Origin: Terriglobia bacterium
GTDB lineage: Bacteria > Acidobacteriota > Terriglobia > Terriglobales > Acidobacteriaceae
Reading direction: 5' to 3'
DNA length: 64,000 nt
Assembly (NCBI GenBank): GCA_020073165.1
Contig: JAIQFP010000009.1
Location: 62,001-126,000, forward strand
Within the stretch, counting starts at the first letter, position 1; every line of letters begins with the position of its first letter. The position numbers were made by a program, and so were the translations under genes. Shown piece after piece: positions 43,938-52,491 of this stretch. The notes beneath the pieces are model-generated. The model did no database searches and was not told the DNA's origin. It saw nothing but the letters and a program-made list of their open reading frames with translations.

Positions 43938-45902
43938 TTGTATCGCCATCTGGAACGTCGGCTCGCCCAGCACGTGCGCGACTTTCTGCGTCGAACGTAC
44001 GACCTCGACCTGCCCAGGATCGTCATCGAGCAGCCGCCCACGGTCGAACTCGGGGAGTACGCCCTGCCCCTGGCCTTTGAACTGGCCAAGAAGCTGCGCA
44101 AGGCCCCGCGCAAGATTGCGGAGGAAATCGTCGCGGGAATCGGACCGATCGAGGGCTTCGAGAAGTTGGAACTGGCGGGCGCCGGATATATCAACGCACG
44201 TGTGAAGCGTGCCGATCTCGCCGCCGCACTGGCTGAGGATGCAAAGCCTCCCGTCCAGCTTCCGGAAGGCAAGGTCCTGGTCGAGCACTCCAGCATCAAT
44301 CCCAACAAGGCGGCGCACATCGGACATCTCCGCAATGCCATCCTGGGCGACACGTTCGTGCGGCTATTGCAATTCGCGGGCAGGGAAGTCGACGTTCAGA
44401 ACTACATCGACAACACCGGTGTACAGGTGGCGGATGTGATCGTCGGCTTTCTGCACCTGGAGAAAAAATCGCGGGCGGAGATCGAAGAGCTCGTGCGAGC
44501 CCCGCGCTTTGACTACTACTGCTGGGACCTCTATGCGCGGGTTTCGCAATGGTATGAGCAGGACAAACAGAACTTGCAGGCGCGGACCGAGACTCTGCAC
44601 GCCGTCGAAGCAGGCGGCAACGAAACCGCATCCGTGGCCGACCTGGTCTCGACGGCGGTGCTCCGGCGTCACCTCGAAACCATGGATCGGCTTGACATCG
44701 AGTACGACTTCCTGCCTCGGGAGAGCGAGATTCTGCACCTGCACTTTTGGGACGCAGCGTTCACCAAGCTGAAAGCAGGCGGTGTGCTCTTTCTCGAAAC
44801 TAAGGGCAAGAACAAAGGCTGCTGGGTCATGCGGCGTGCGGGCGCAGTGTCCACCGCCGACACCGCTGAACTCGCCGAGGAAGACCAGAAGGTCATCGTC
44901 CGCTCCAACGGCACAGTGGGCTATGTCGGCAAAGACATCGCCTACCACATGTGGAAGTTCGGGCTGCTGGGCAGGGATTTCGGATACCGCAAGTTCTATC
45001 GCTATCCCAATGGACACGATTGTTGGGTTTCGACCGGCACCGGCGCATTAGACCATCCCCACTTCGGCGATGTGAGTGAGATCTACAACGTGATCGACGC
45101 GCGCCAGGCGGAAGCGCAGAACACGGTGATCGAAGCCCTGCGCGGCCTCGGCTACAACGAAGCTGCCGACCACTACACCCATTTTTCCTACGAGATGGTC
45201 GCGCTCACCCCGCGCTGCGCCGCGGAACTGGGTTACGAACTTTCGGACGACGACAAGGCCCGGGCCTGGATTGAGGTTTCCGGCCGCAAAGGCTTCGGCG
45301 TGAAAGCCGACGACCTGATCGACACGCTAATTGCCTCCGCGAAAAAAGAGGTCGATGCACGGCATGCCCAATTAAGCGACGCGGAGCGTCTTCAGATTTC
45401 CACCCAAATCGCCGTTGGCGCGCTGCGCTACTTCATGCTCAAGTTCACCAAGTCTTCGGTGATTGCCTTCGATTTCAAAGAGGCGTTGAGCTTCGAAGGC
45501 GAAACTGGGCCCTACGCGCAGTACGCGGTCGTGCGCGCCACGAATATCTTCCGCAAGGGCGGATTGGATCCTGGGGGTGGAGACGCAGCGAGCGTCTCTA
45601 CAGCGGAGTTCGAGCGATATTTTTCGGGAGAAACCGGCAACGAAATTTGGGAGCTATGGCTTACAGCCTCGAAGACCTCGTACATAATTGACCAGTGCAT
45701 CGCCACCGCTGAGCCCGCATATCTCGCCAAGCATGCATTCCAGCTGGCGCAACTGTTCAATACCTTCTATCACCGCTATCCCATCCTGGCCGAGGCGGAC
45801 GAGGGCCGAAAGAAGTTCCTGCTGGCAACGGTAGCGGTGGTCCGCCGCGAACTGGTTCGCGCTCTCGCCGTGATGGGAATCAGGATCCCGCCGGTGATGT
45901 AA
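43938..45902 (+). CDS. argS: Arginyl-tRNA synthetase
   Basis: Class I synthetase charging tRNA-Arg. 654 residues: an N-terminal additional domain, the HIGH motif NPNKAAHIGHLRN (about 118), the KMSKS-equivalent VSGRKGFGVKADDL, and a DALR anticodon-binding domain to the end (VRRELVRALAVMGI). The start is TTG with AGAGGGA upstream. Residues about 545-555 (GGGDAASVST) are encoded by a hairpin repeat of the kind found beside metG, apparently an in-frame insertion. The TAA stop is followed at once by another repeat. Confidence 0.95.
   Translation: MYRHLERRLAQHVRDFLRRTYDLDLPRIVIEQPPTVELGEYALPLAFELAKKLRKAPRKIAEEIVAGIGPIEGFEKLELAGAGYINARVKRADLAAALAEDAKPPVQLPEGKVLVEHSSINPNKAAHIGHLRNAILGDTFVRLLQFAGREVDVQNYIDNTGVQVADVIVGFLHLEKKSRAEIEELVRAPRFDYYCWDLYARVSQWYEQDKQNLQARTETLHAVEAGGNETASVADLVSTAVLRRHLETMDRLDIEYDFLPRESEILHLHFWDAAFTKLKAGGVLFLETKGKNKGCWVMRRAGAVSTADTAELAEEDQKVIVRSNGTVGYVGKDIAYHMWKFGLLGRDFGYRKFYRYPNGHDCWVSTGTGALDHPHFGDVSEIYNVIDARQAEAQNTVIEALRGLGYNEAADHYTHFSYEMVALTPRCAAELGYELSDDDKARAWIEVSGRKGFGVKADDLIDTLIASAKKEVDARHAQLSDAERLQISTQIAVGALRYFMLKFTKSSVIAFDFKEALSFEGETGPYAQYAVVRATNIFRKGGLDPGGGDAASVSTAEFERYFSGETGNEIWELWLTASKTSYIIDQCIATAEPAYLAKHAFQLAQLFNTFYHRYPILAEADEGRKKFLLATVAVVRRELVRALAVMGIRIPPVM
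45580..45598. repeat. Palindromic repeat inside argS
   Basis: GAGACGC-AGCGA-GCGTCTC followed by TAC, matching the palindromes near metG. It is translated in frame as part of ArgS without disrupting the gene. Confidence 0.6.
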
Positions 45903-45906
45903 TCCC

Positions 45907-45926
45907 ACAGCGCCGACGTCCCGCCC
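45907..45926 (+). repeat. Dispersed hairpin repeat (GTAGCGCCGG family), diverged copy 7
   Basis: CAGCGCCGACGTCCCGCC 5 bp after the argS stop. It lacks the left stem identity of copy 1 but keeps AGCGCCG and CGTCCCGCC. Confidence 0.45.
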
Positions 45927-46074
45927 CGACTGCCGGGACCAAAGCGGCATTCAGGCAGCGCAATTTTCTGATTTCATTTTGGAACTTCAGATCCAAAGGC
46001 GACGCCATCTCGCACATCCAAAGCCGGCCACTTCACATCTAAGGAAGCGGAAGGGAAAGTCTGGGAGGTTTTTT

Positions 46075-46506
46075 GTGAAGAAAACTTTGGGTGTCATCTG
46101 CCTGCTGCTATTGGTTTCAGTGGTGGCGCTGGCCGCGCCTCAGGTCCAGACGACCAACGTGCAGCCTTTTCCGGGGACTTTGATTAATGCCCGATATGTC
46201 TACGTCACCAGTTATGACGGCGACCAGTTTGATCCTCGACTGCTTCCGGAAGATCGCCAGGCGATTTCTTCCGTGCAGAGCGCGCTCCAGCAGTGGGGAC
46301 GCTACATCGTAGTCTACCGGGCGAAGGATGCCGACATGATTCTGGTCGTGCAGTCGCGTCCGTCAGAAGATGTGCTGGCCGTCTACGACGGGCGCCGGCC
46401 AAATGACGCTTTTCTGTGGCGCGCGATGGGACACCAAGGGCTACAGAAGGGCGAAACGCCGCTGGTCACGCAGTTGCGGCAGGCGGTCGAACAGGCGAGC
46501 AAGTAG
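46075..46506 (+). CDS. Small secreted protein, function unknown
   Basis: 143 residues from GTG 46075, which has GGGAGG 6 nt upstream; the frame stays open 32 codons further but without a ribosome site. The signal peptide (VKKTLGVICLLLLVSVVALAA) is followed by a small mixed domain with ARYVYVTSYDG and KDADMILVVQSRPSEDVLAVYDGR. This resembles proteins that sense or bind something at the cell surface, but I recognise no named family. Signal and start are clear; function unknown. Confidence 0.75.
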   Translation: MKKTLGVICLLLLVSVVALAAPQVQTTNVQPFPGTLINARYVYVTSYDGDQFDPRLLPEDRQAISSVQSALQQWGRYIVVYRAKDADMILVVQSRPSEDVLAVYDGRRPNDAFLWRAMGHQGLQKGETPLVTQLRQAVEQASK

Positions 46507-46528
46507 GCAACTTCAACCCGCCACAAGA

Positions 46529-46599
46529 TTGACACGGATTCTTCGGGATCAATTTCTTTATTTTTTCTTTATCTTCGGATCCGTGATGATCCGTGTCAA
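46529..46599. repeat. Inverted repeat TTGACACGGAT / ATCCGTGTCAA
   Basis: Perfect 11-bp arms (46529-46539 and 46589-46599) flank a T-rich centre (TTTCTTTATTTTTTCTTTA, about 46554-46572). It lies between the convergent small secreted protein gene and pepA and may end transcription from either side. Confidence 0.55.
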
Positions 46600-46618
46600 C
46601 CCGTGGCGTTAGTTTTCG

Positions 46619-48106
46619 CTACCCTGCGAAATCCTTCGCAAACTCCACCAGACTCCGCACCGCAATCCCCGACGGCCCTTTTGCGATCCAGGGTTTGGCA
46701 TCCTCCATCCAGGCCGTCCCGGCGATGTCGAGGTGCAGCCAGGGCGTATCTTCGGCAAATTCCTTCAGAAACATGGCAGCGGTTACTGAGCCGCCCCAGC
46801 GGCCGCCGGAGTTAACGATATCGGCGATATTGGACTTGATGACTTCTTTGTATTCCTCGTCGAGCGGCAGGCGCCACATCTTCTCGCCGGCTTTGTCCAG
46901 GGCGCGCGCGAAGCGCTGGTACATCTGGTCGTCGTTGGCGAAAATTCCTGCATTGACATAACCCAGTGCCACCACCACCGCGCCGGTCAGGGTTGCAGCG
47001 TCGATCAGGTGAGTGCACCCGAGCTGGCGGGCGTAGTAGAGGCCGTCGGCCAGCACCAGGCGGCCTTCGGCGTCGGTATTGATGATCTCGATGGATTTAC
47101 CCGACATGGCAATCTGTACGTCACCGGGTTTCTGCGCCTTGCCTGAAGGCATGTTCTCCGTGGCGCAGACAATCGCCGTCACTTTGACCCTCGGCTTGAG
47201 CAGCGCAATGGCACGCATGGCGCCGATCATAGCCGCGCCGCCAGCCATGTCGTATTTCATTTTCTCCATGCCGTCGGCCGGTTTGATGGAAATCCCTCCG
47301 GTGTCGAAGGTGATGCCCTTGCCCACCAACCCCAGCACGGGCTTTTCCGGAGCGCCAGCGGGCTCATAGCGCATCACGATCAGAGCCGGCGGTTCGTCCG
47401 AGCCCTGGGCCACGCTCCAGAATGCCCCCATCTTCAGTTCCTTGATCCTGTCCGCACCGTGCACTTCACATTTCAGGCCGACTTCCTGCGACATCTTCCG
47501 CGCCCGCTCGGCGAGAATGGTCGGCGTCATGCGATTGGAAGGCTCGTTCACCAGGTCGCGGGTGAAGTTCTGCGATTCACCGACGATGAGGCCTTCAGCC
47601 AAAGCCGCCGCGAGCCGTGCCTGGTCACCGCGGGCGACGAGGGTCAGCGCATCGATCTTCTGGTCTTTGCGGTCGCTCTTGTAGTAGTCGGGCTCGAAGT
47701 TGCCGACGAACGCGCCTTCGACGATGGCCCTGACCGCATCCTCCGCGCCGATTCCCTGGGGTGCCAGAAAGGCAAAGCTGCGCACGCCGCGCGTTTTCAG
47801 AGCGCGCACAGCGGCACCGGCGAGCCGGCGCAGTTCGAACGCGGAAAAGGTCTTCGCCTTTCCTCCACCCAACAGCAGCAGGCGCTTGGCCTTTAGCCTG
47901 GCGGGACGATGCACGAGTGTGCACTCAAACATCTTGCCAGTAACTTCGCCGCTGGCGATCACTTCCGCCGCGGCGTCGCGCACCGCGTTGTCGCCGGTCT
48001 CGACGGTGACTTCGGTCTTGTCTTTCTCGCCGCGGTCGAGCACCACCACAGTGAGACACTCGGTTTCAACTTCTGCAGGATTAGCAAGAGATAGATTGGT
48101 CTTCAT
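46619..48106 (-). CDS. pepA: Leucyl aminopeptidase (M17)
   Basis: 495 residues. The di-metal catalytic domain has VGKGITFDTGGISIKPADGM split around its Lys/Asp ligands, and NTDAEGRLVLADGLYYA with the Asp/Glu ligands and catalytic Arg. An N-terminal alpha/beta domain precedes it. Removes N-terminal residues from peptides in the cytoplasm; some homologues also bind DNA. Downstream of smpB on the same strand. Confidence 0.95.
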   Translation of the reverse strand: MKTNLSLANPAEVETECLTVVVLDRGEKDKTEVTVETGDNAVRDAAAEVIASGEVTGKMFECTLVHRPARLKAKRLLLLGGGKAKTFSAFELRRLAGAAVRALKTRGVRSFAFLAPQGIGAEDAVRAIVEGAFVGNFEPDYYKSDRKDQKIDALTLVARGDQARLAAALAEGLIVGESQNFTRDLVNEPSNRMTPTILAERARKMSQEVGLKCEVHGADRIKELKMGAFWSVAQGSDEPPALIVMRYEPAGAPEKPVLGLVGKGITFDTGGISIKPADGMEKMKYDMAGGAAMIGAMRAIALLKPRVKVTAIVCATENMPSGKAQKPGDVQIAMSGKSIEIINTDAEGRLVLADGLYYARQLGCTHLIDAATLTGAVVVALGYVNAGIFANDDQMYQRFARALDKAGEKMWRLPLDEEYKEVIKSNIADIVNSGGRWGGSVTAAMFLKEFAEDTPWLHLDIAGTAWMEDAKPWIAKGPSGIAVRSLVEFAKDFAG

Positions 48107-48275
48107 AGCATTGGTATTCCAGTATCGTCGGCGGACGGGGAATTGCGCAACTGGGCCCAGCGTGGAAAAGGGAAAATCTGGAATCGCTCGCGGTCCCCCA
48201 GGCGGCCCCTAGCCTGAAGGGGGGCGCAGAAGCCGGAGAAATTCGAGCAGCCCGGAGCAAACAGGGCACGATTTC

Positions 48276-48806
48276 CTATCTTTCCTTGCGGCCTCTGGTG
48301 ATGGCCTCGCGCGCTTCGCGATCGGCGGTGCGCCGGCGCTCGGTCTCGCGCTTGTCCCAAAGCTGCTTGCCCTTGGCCAGGGCAAGTTCAACCTTCACCT
48401 TCCCGTTCTTGAAGTACATACGGGTGGGGATCAGAGTCAGGCCGCGCTGCTGGGTCTTGCCGACAAGCTTGCGGATTTCCTCTTTGTGCACCAGCAACTT
48501 GCGGGTTCGCAGCGGAGCATGGTTGAAGATGTTGCCGTGCTCGTAGGGGCCGATATGGCAGTTCAGCAGCCACAACTCCCCATCTTTGATCAGGCCGTAC
48601 GCATCTTTCAGATTGGTGCGCCCCGCCCGGACCGACTTGACCTCAGTTCCGGTCAGGGCAACCCCCGCCTCAAATTTTTCCAGCAAGAAATAGTTGTGCG
48701 CGGCGATCCTGTTGACAGCGGCATCTCTTTGCCCGGCGGCGGTGGGATCGCGGCGGGGATTCTTCTCCGGGTTTGACCGAGTTGGATGCGCGGGCTGGCG
48801 GGCCAT
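48276..48806 (-). CDS. smpB: SsrA-binding protein SmpB
   Basis: Partner of tmRNA in ribosome rescue. 176 residues with an OB-like core: NRIAAHNYFLLEKFEAGVALTGTEVKS, HIGPYEHGNIFNHAPLRTRKLL, and the basic C-terminal tail KGKQLWDKRETERRRTADRE, which enters the mRNA channel. The N-terminal 30 residues (rich in Pro, Arg, Asn) are extra compared with the 150-160 residue norm. tmRNA itself was not found in the window. Confidence 0.95.
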   Translation of the reverse strand: MARQPAHPTRSNPEKNPRRDPTAAGQRDAAVNRIAAHNYFLLEKFEAGVALTGTEVKSVRAGRTNLKDAYGLIKDGELWLLNCHIGPYEHGNIFNHAPLRTRKLLVHKEEIRKLVGKTQQRGLTLIPTRMYFKNGKVKVELALAKGKQLWDKRETERRRTADREAREAITRGRKER

Positions 48807-49142
48807 GGTGGTGGATAAGTTATCTCACACGCGGGAACGGGCGTCGAGAAGGCTGGGGAATCGGGTCTTCGGCCGCAGAGTTCGCGGGACGGCCGCAGAG
48901 AGTTCAACAACGGAACGACTGGAAGCAGGGACCCTGGAGCTAGGGGACTTTGACAGAATGGGGACCTGCAACCCTACCGGGATTAGCACTTCTGAGTTTA
49001 ACTGCTACCACAGCAGTAACTTCGGTACCCTACGAAGCGATGCTATAATCGCGCCGCATACATCTTCTTCGGCTGGAATTGAAAGCCCACTCCCCGGGCC
49101 TTGGCCGACCCGCAGCCGGAGACTGTCTGCGAGGGACCATTG
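48807..49142. promoter_or_regulatory. Divergent promoter region of smpB and the secretin gene
   Basis: 336 bp without a gene. A TATAAT (49044-49049) lies 94 bp before the secretin ATG and is the likely -10. The -35 position (TTCGGT) is a poor match, so activation by a regulator is possible. TTGACA at about 48949 is not spaced to any good -10. No RNA gene is recognised. Confidence 0.4.
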
Positions 49143-51449
49143 ATGAAAAGTCTGATTCGCCCGGCGGGTCTCCTATTTCTGGTCTTAGCCATAACCCTGC
49201 CTGCCGCCGCCGATAAGGCCAAGTCCTTATATGAGAAGGGGAAAGACGCCGAGGCGCGGCAGGACTACGAGCAAGCTTTCGAGTACTACAAGCAGGCCTT
49301 TGACCTGAAGCCGCAGGACCTGAAATACCGGACTCCGTTCGAGCGCACGCGGTTTCTGGCGGGGGCCTCAGCCGTCCATCGCGGCGAGTTGCTGCTGGAG
49401 TCGGGCAAATTGGAAGAAGCGCTGGCCGCGTTTCAGAAAGCGGCGAGCATCGATCCCTCCAGCCCGATAGCCCAACAGGAGATCAAACGCACCCGGCAGA
49501 TGATCGAAGCTGCCAAGGCTCCGCCTCAAGCCGCCGCGCCGCCTTCTGATAGCGGCCTGCAAAAGCGCTTGGCCGAGGCCGGGGGCCCGGTCGATCTGGC
49601 TCCCATCTCCAATGTTCCCATCACCCTCAAACTCACCGAAGACACCAAGATGATCTACGAAACGGTGGGTAAGCTGGCCGGAATCAATACGCTGTTCGAT
49701 CCCGACTACACTTCGCGCCGCATCAAGATCGAGTTGAACGGGGTAACGCTGCAAGAGGCGCTGGAAATCATCGCGCTGGAGTCGAAAACCTTTTGGCGGC
49801 CGGTGACTCCCAACACCATATTTGTGGCCAGCGACACCCCCGCCAAACGCAAAGACCTGGAGCAAAGCGTCATCAAGACGTTCTACCTGGCCAATCTCTC
49901 TCAGCCCACGGAACTGCAGGATGTGGTCAACGCGATGCGCCAGATTCTGGAAATCTCCCGCATTCAGCCCTTGACCTCGCAGGGCGCGCTGGTGGTACGT
50001 GGCACCCCCGACCAGATTGCCCTGGCGCAAAAGCTGGTGAATGACCTGGACCGTGCGAAGCCGGAAGTGATCGTCGAAGTGGCGGTCATGCAAGTGAGCA
50101 AGGACAAGCTGCACACCTACGGCCTCAATCCGCCCACCAGCGCCACCGTGGCTCTGCAGGACAATTTCACCAGCACCACTGGCACGACCACGGGGAGCAC
50201 AACCACCACCACAGGCGGCACCTCGGGTACGCCCAATCAGATCAATCTGAACCGGCTGGGGAACCTGAACGCCACCGACTTTACGGTTACCATCCCTCCC
50301 GCCACCTTGACCGCGATGATGAGTGACAGCAGCGTGAAGATCATCCAGAATCCGCAAATTCGGGCGCTGGACGGGCAGAAGGCCACCCTGAAAATCGGCG
50401 ATCGCGTGCCGGTAGCCACGGGATCATTCCAGCCCGGTATCGGCGGCGTGGGCATTAACCCGCTGGTGAATACGCAGTTCCAGTATCTCGACGTGGGCGT
50501 GAACATCGACATCACGCCCAAGGTGCACGCCGGGCGTGAAGTGACCCTGAAGGTCTCGCTCGACGTTTCCGCTGTCACCTCCACCACGAACATCGGTGGC
50601 ATCAACCAGCCAGTGATCGGGCAGAGAAAGATTGAGCACGAAATTCGCCTGAAAGAAGGCGAGGTCAACCTGCTGGGCGGCATCCTGGAGGACACCACCA
50701 CCAAGGCATTGAGCGGGATTCCCGGGCTAGCCTCGGTCCCGATTTTGAAGTACCTGTTCTCGCAGACCAACACTGAACACAAGGAAAACGAAATCGTCTT
50801 TGCGCTGATTCCGCACATTGTGCGTGCACCCGATATCACCGCCTTTAACCAGGAGGCGCTGGATGTAGGCACGGCCAGCGCGATCGATTTGCGCCGCGTG
50901 AGCCGGCCGGCGGCACCGGCGGTGGCGCCCCAAGGACAAACTCCAGGAGCCACCCCGCCTATGGCAGCTCCTCCGGCGCAAGCTCCGGCGCCACCTAACG
51001 CGCAGGCAGCGCCGCCACAGGCAAACCCAGCGGGCCCGGCCAGTTTCATCTTCGATCCGCCCAACGTGAAACAGACGCCAGGATCGACCTTCGCGGTGAA
51101 TGTCCTGCTCTCCGGCGCGCAAAACGTGTACTCCGTGCCGCTGCAGGTGAGCTACGACCCCAAGGTGCTGCAGGTCGTGAACGTCTCCAACGGCGGCTTC
51201 CTGTCGCAGGATGGCCAGGCGGTGGCCTTGGTGCACCGCGACGACGATCAGACTGGAACGCTGCAAATCACGGCCACGCGGCCACCGGGCGCAGGCGGAG
51301 TCTCCGGGCAAGGCGCCGTGGTGACTTTGACCTTCCTGGCCAAGGGCAGCGGGCAATCCTCGCTGACCATCTCCAAGGGAGGTGCGCGCGACCCGGGTAT
51401 GCAGGCGCTGCCGGTTGCGGGGACGGTGTCGACTGTCGTGATTCAGTAG
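49143..51449 (+). CDS. Type II/IV secretin with N-terminal TPR and C-terminal cohesin domain
   Basis: 768 residues. Signal peptide (about 1-22), two TPR units (about 23-110), STN/N-domains (about 150-330, including the IKIELNGVTLQEALEIIAL type), the secretin beta-barrel domain (about 400-580, with RKIEHEIRLKEGEVNLLGGI), a Pro/Ala-rich linker (about 600-645) and a cohesin-like domain (about 650-768). The outer-membrane channel is of the GspD/PilQ class. ATG 49143 has GAGGG upstream. The two pseudopilins follow at once. Cohesins bind dockerins in cellulosomes; here it may capture surface or secreted partners. Confidence 0.9.
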   Translation: MKSLIRPAGLLFLVLAITLPAAADKAKSLYEKGKDAEARQDYEQAFEYYKQAFDLKPQDLKYRTPFERTRFLAGASAVHRGELLLESGKLEEALAAFQKAASIDPSSPIAQQEIKRTRQMIEAAKAPPQAAAPPSDSGLQKRLAEAGGPVDLAPISNVPITLKLTEDTKMIYETVGKLAGINTLFDPDYTSRRIKIELNGVTLQEALEIIALESKTFWRPVTPNTIFVASDTPAKRKDLEQSVIKTFYLANLSQPTELQDVVNAMRQILEISRIQPLTSQGALVVRGTPDQIALAQKLVNDLDRAKPEVIVEVAVMQVSKDKLHTYGLNPPTSATVALQDNFTSTTGTTTGSTTTTTGGTSGTPNQINLNRLGNLNATDFTVTIPPATLTAMMSDSSVKIIQNPQIRALDGQKATLKIGDRVPVATGSFQPGIGGVGINPLVNTQFQYLDVGVNIDITPKVHAGREVTLKVSLDVSAVTSTTNIGGINQPVIGQRKIEHEIRLKEGEVNLLGGILEDTTTKALSGIPGLASVPILKYLFSQTNTEHKENEIVFALIPHIVRAPDITAFNQEALDVGTASAIDLRRVSRPAAPAVAPQGQTPGATPPMAAPPAQAPAPPNAQAAPPQANPAGPASFIFDPPNVKQTPGSTFAVNVLLSGAQNVYSVPLQVSYDPKVLQVVNVSNGGFLSQDGQAVALVHRDDDQTGTLQITATRPPGAGGVSGQGAVVTLTFLAKGSGQSSLTISKGGARDPGMQALPVAGTVSTVVIQ

Positions 51450-51500
51450 AGCAGTCTTTCGCCGCCGGCGCAATTCTCCGGATCGAGTTTGGAAGCCCCT

Positions 51501-51986
51501 ATGCAGTCCGAAATCGGTATTGAGAAAACGCGCGTGCGGCGCCCCATGATGCGCGGATTCACGCTCATCGAGTTGATCGTCGCCACCACCATCCTGGTGA
51601 TCCTGACCGGATTGGCCATACCCATGGCGCGGGTCGCCATCAAGCGCGAAAGGGAACACGAGTTGCGGCACGACCTATGGGAGATGCGAGACGCCATCGA
51701 TCGCTACAAGGATGCCGCTGACCGCGGCGCCTTTCAGATCAAGGTGGGAACGGAGGGTTATCCCCCCGATCTCGACACCCTGGTGAAAGGTGTGGATGTG
51801 AGCGGAAAGAAGTTGCGCTTCCTGCGCAAGATTCCGACGGATCCGATGACCGGCAACACTGACTGGGGATTGCGTTCCATGCAAGACGATCCTGATTCGG
51901 ATTCCTGGGGCGGACAGAACGTTTTCGACGTGTTTACGAAATCGCAAGGTGAGGCGCTCGACGGCACCAAGTATAAGGACTGGTAA
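51501..51986 (+). CDS. GspG-type pseudopilin (first)
   Basis: 161 residues. The prepilin signal is RRPMMRG followed by the cleavage site G/FTLIEL and a hydrophobic helix (about 23-45). A GspG-like globular part with PTDPMTGNTDWGLR, the region that binds calcium in GspG, follows. ATG 51501 is chosen over TTG 51489 because of a GGAAG at good spacing. It would be processed by the prepilin peptidase at 4811-5734. Stop codon and the next ATG are directly adjacent. Confidence 0.86.
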   Translation: MQSEIGIEKTRVRRPMMRGFTLIELIVATTILVILTGLAIPMARVAIKREREHELRHDLWEMRDAIDRYKDAADRGAFQIKVGTEGYPPDLDTLVKGVDVSGKKLRFLRKIPTDPMTGNTDWGLRSMQDDPDSDSWGGQNVFDVFTKSQGEALDGTKYKDW

Positions 51987-52388
51987 ATGGCAAGACTCCG
52001 CAGCAGGCAGAGCCGTGGCTTCACCCTGATTGAGCTGATGATCGTCATCAGCATGATTTTGATTCTGGTCTCAATCGCGATCCCCGCTTACCGCCAGTCC
52101 ATCCTGCATGCGAAAGAGGGAGTGCTGCGGCAGAACCTGTTCACCCTACGGTCGCTGATCTCGCAATACACCCTGGACAAGCAGAAAGCACCGCAGTCCC
52201 TCGATGACCTTGTTTCCGCGGGATACATCAAGCAGATCCCCAACGACCCCATGACTGGCAAGCCCGACTGGGAAGCGGTGCAGGAGGACACCATCTCCTC
52301 GCCCGATCAGCAGGAGACTGGTATCTGGGACGTGAAGAGTTCGTCCAGTGGGGTTTCCAGTGACGGAACGGCATACAACACGTGGTAA
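51987..52388 (+). CDS. GspG-type pseudopilin (second)
   Basis: 133 residues with the prepilin motif SRG/FTLIELMIVISMILIL, the conserved Glu at +5, and a GspG-like DPMTGKPDW segment near 85. The start abuts the stop of the first pseudopilin, so they are translated together. The two genes look like a tandem duplication that has diverged outside the N-terminal helix and the DPMTG motif. Confidence 0.88.
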   Translation: MARLRSRQSRGFTLIELMIVISMILILVSIAIPAYRQSILHAKEGVLRQNLFTLRSLISQYTLDKQKAPQSLDDLVSAGYIKQIPNDPMTGKPDWEAVQEDTISSPDQQETGIWDVKSSSSGVSSDGTAYNTW

Positions 52389-52415
52389 GAGTACCGAGTA
52401 CCTTGTACCGAGAAA
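52386..52415. repeat. Repeat GAGTACCGAGTACC after the pseudopilins
   Basis: GTAAGAGTACCGAGTACCTT then GTACCGAGAA overlaps the stop of the second pseudopilin. It is related to the GTAC repeat between cinA and thpR. Confidence 0.4.
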
Positions 52416-52491
52416 TTTTTCCCTTTATTTGCCACGGCCCTGAGATTCTCTGGAATTTGAACACTTGCCCGCGAAGCACTACCATTGATTC

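Noticed and set aside
42443-44080. A 545-codon + strand frame opposite larC
   Set aside because: It is antisense to larC and the start of argS. High GC at third positions leaves the opposite frame open; its translation is Arg/His-rich and has no recognisable domain.
43751-44353. N-terminal extension of LarC
   Set aside because: It is antisense to argS and precedes the conserved start MRIAYLDCFSG.
48107-48275. Possible tmRNA gene near smpB
   Set aside because: I looked for the tRNA-like ends and tag-coding frame in the gaps around smpB and found neither.
50170-50225. Threonine/glycine-coding tandem run in the secretin gene
   Set aside because: A low-complexity loop (TTGTTTGSTTTTTGGTSGT-like) within the secretin, not a separate repeat element.
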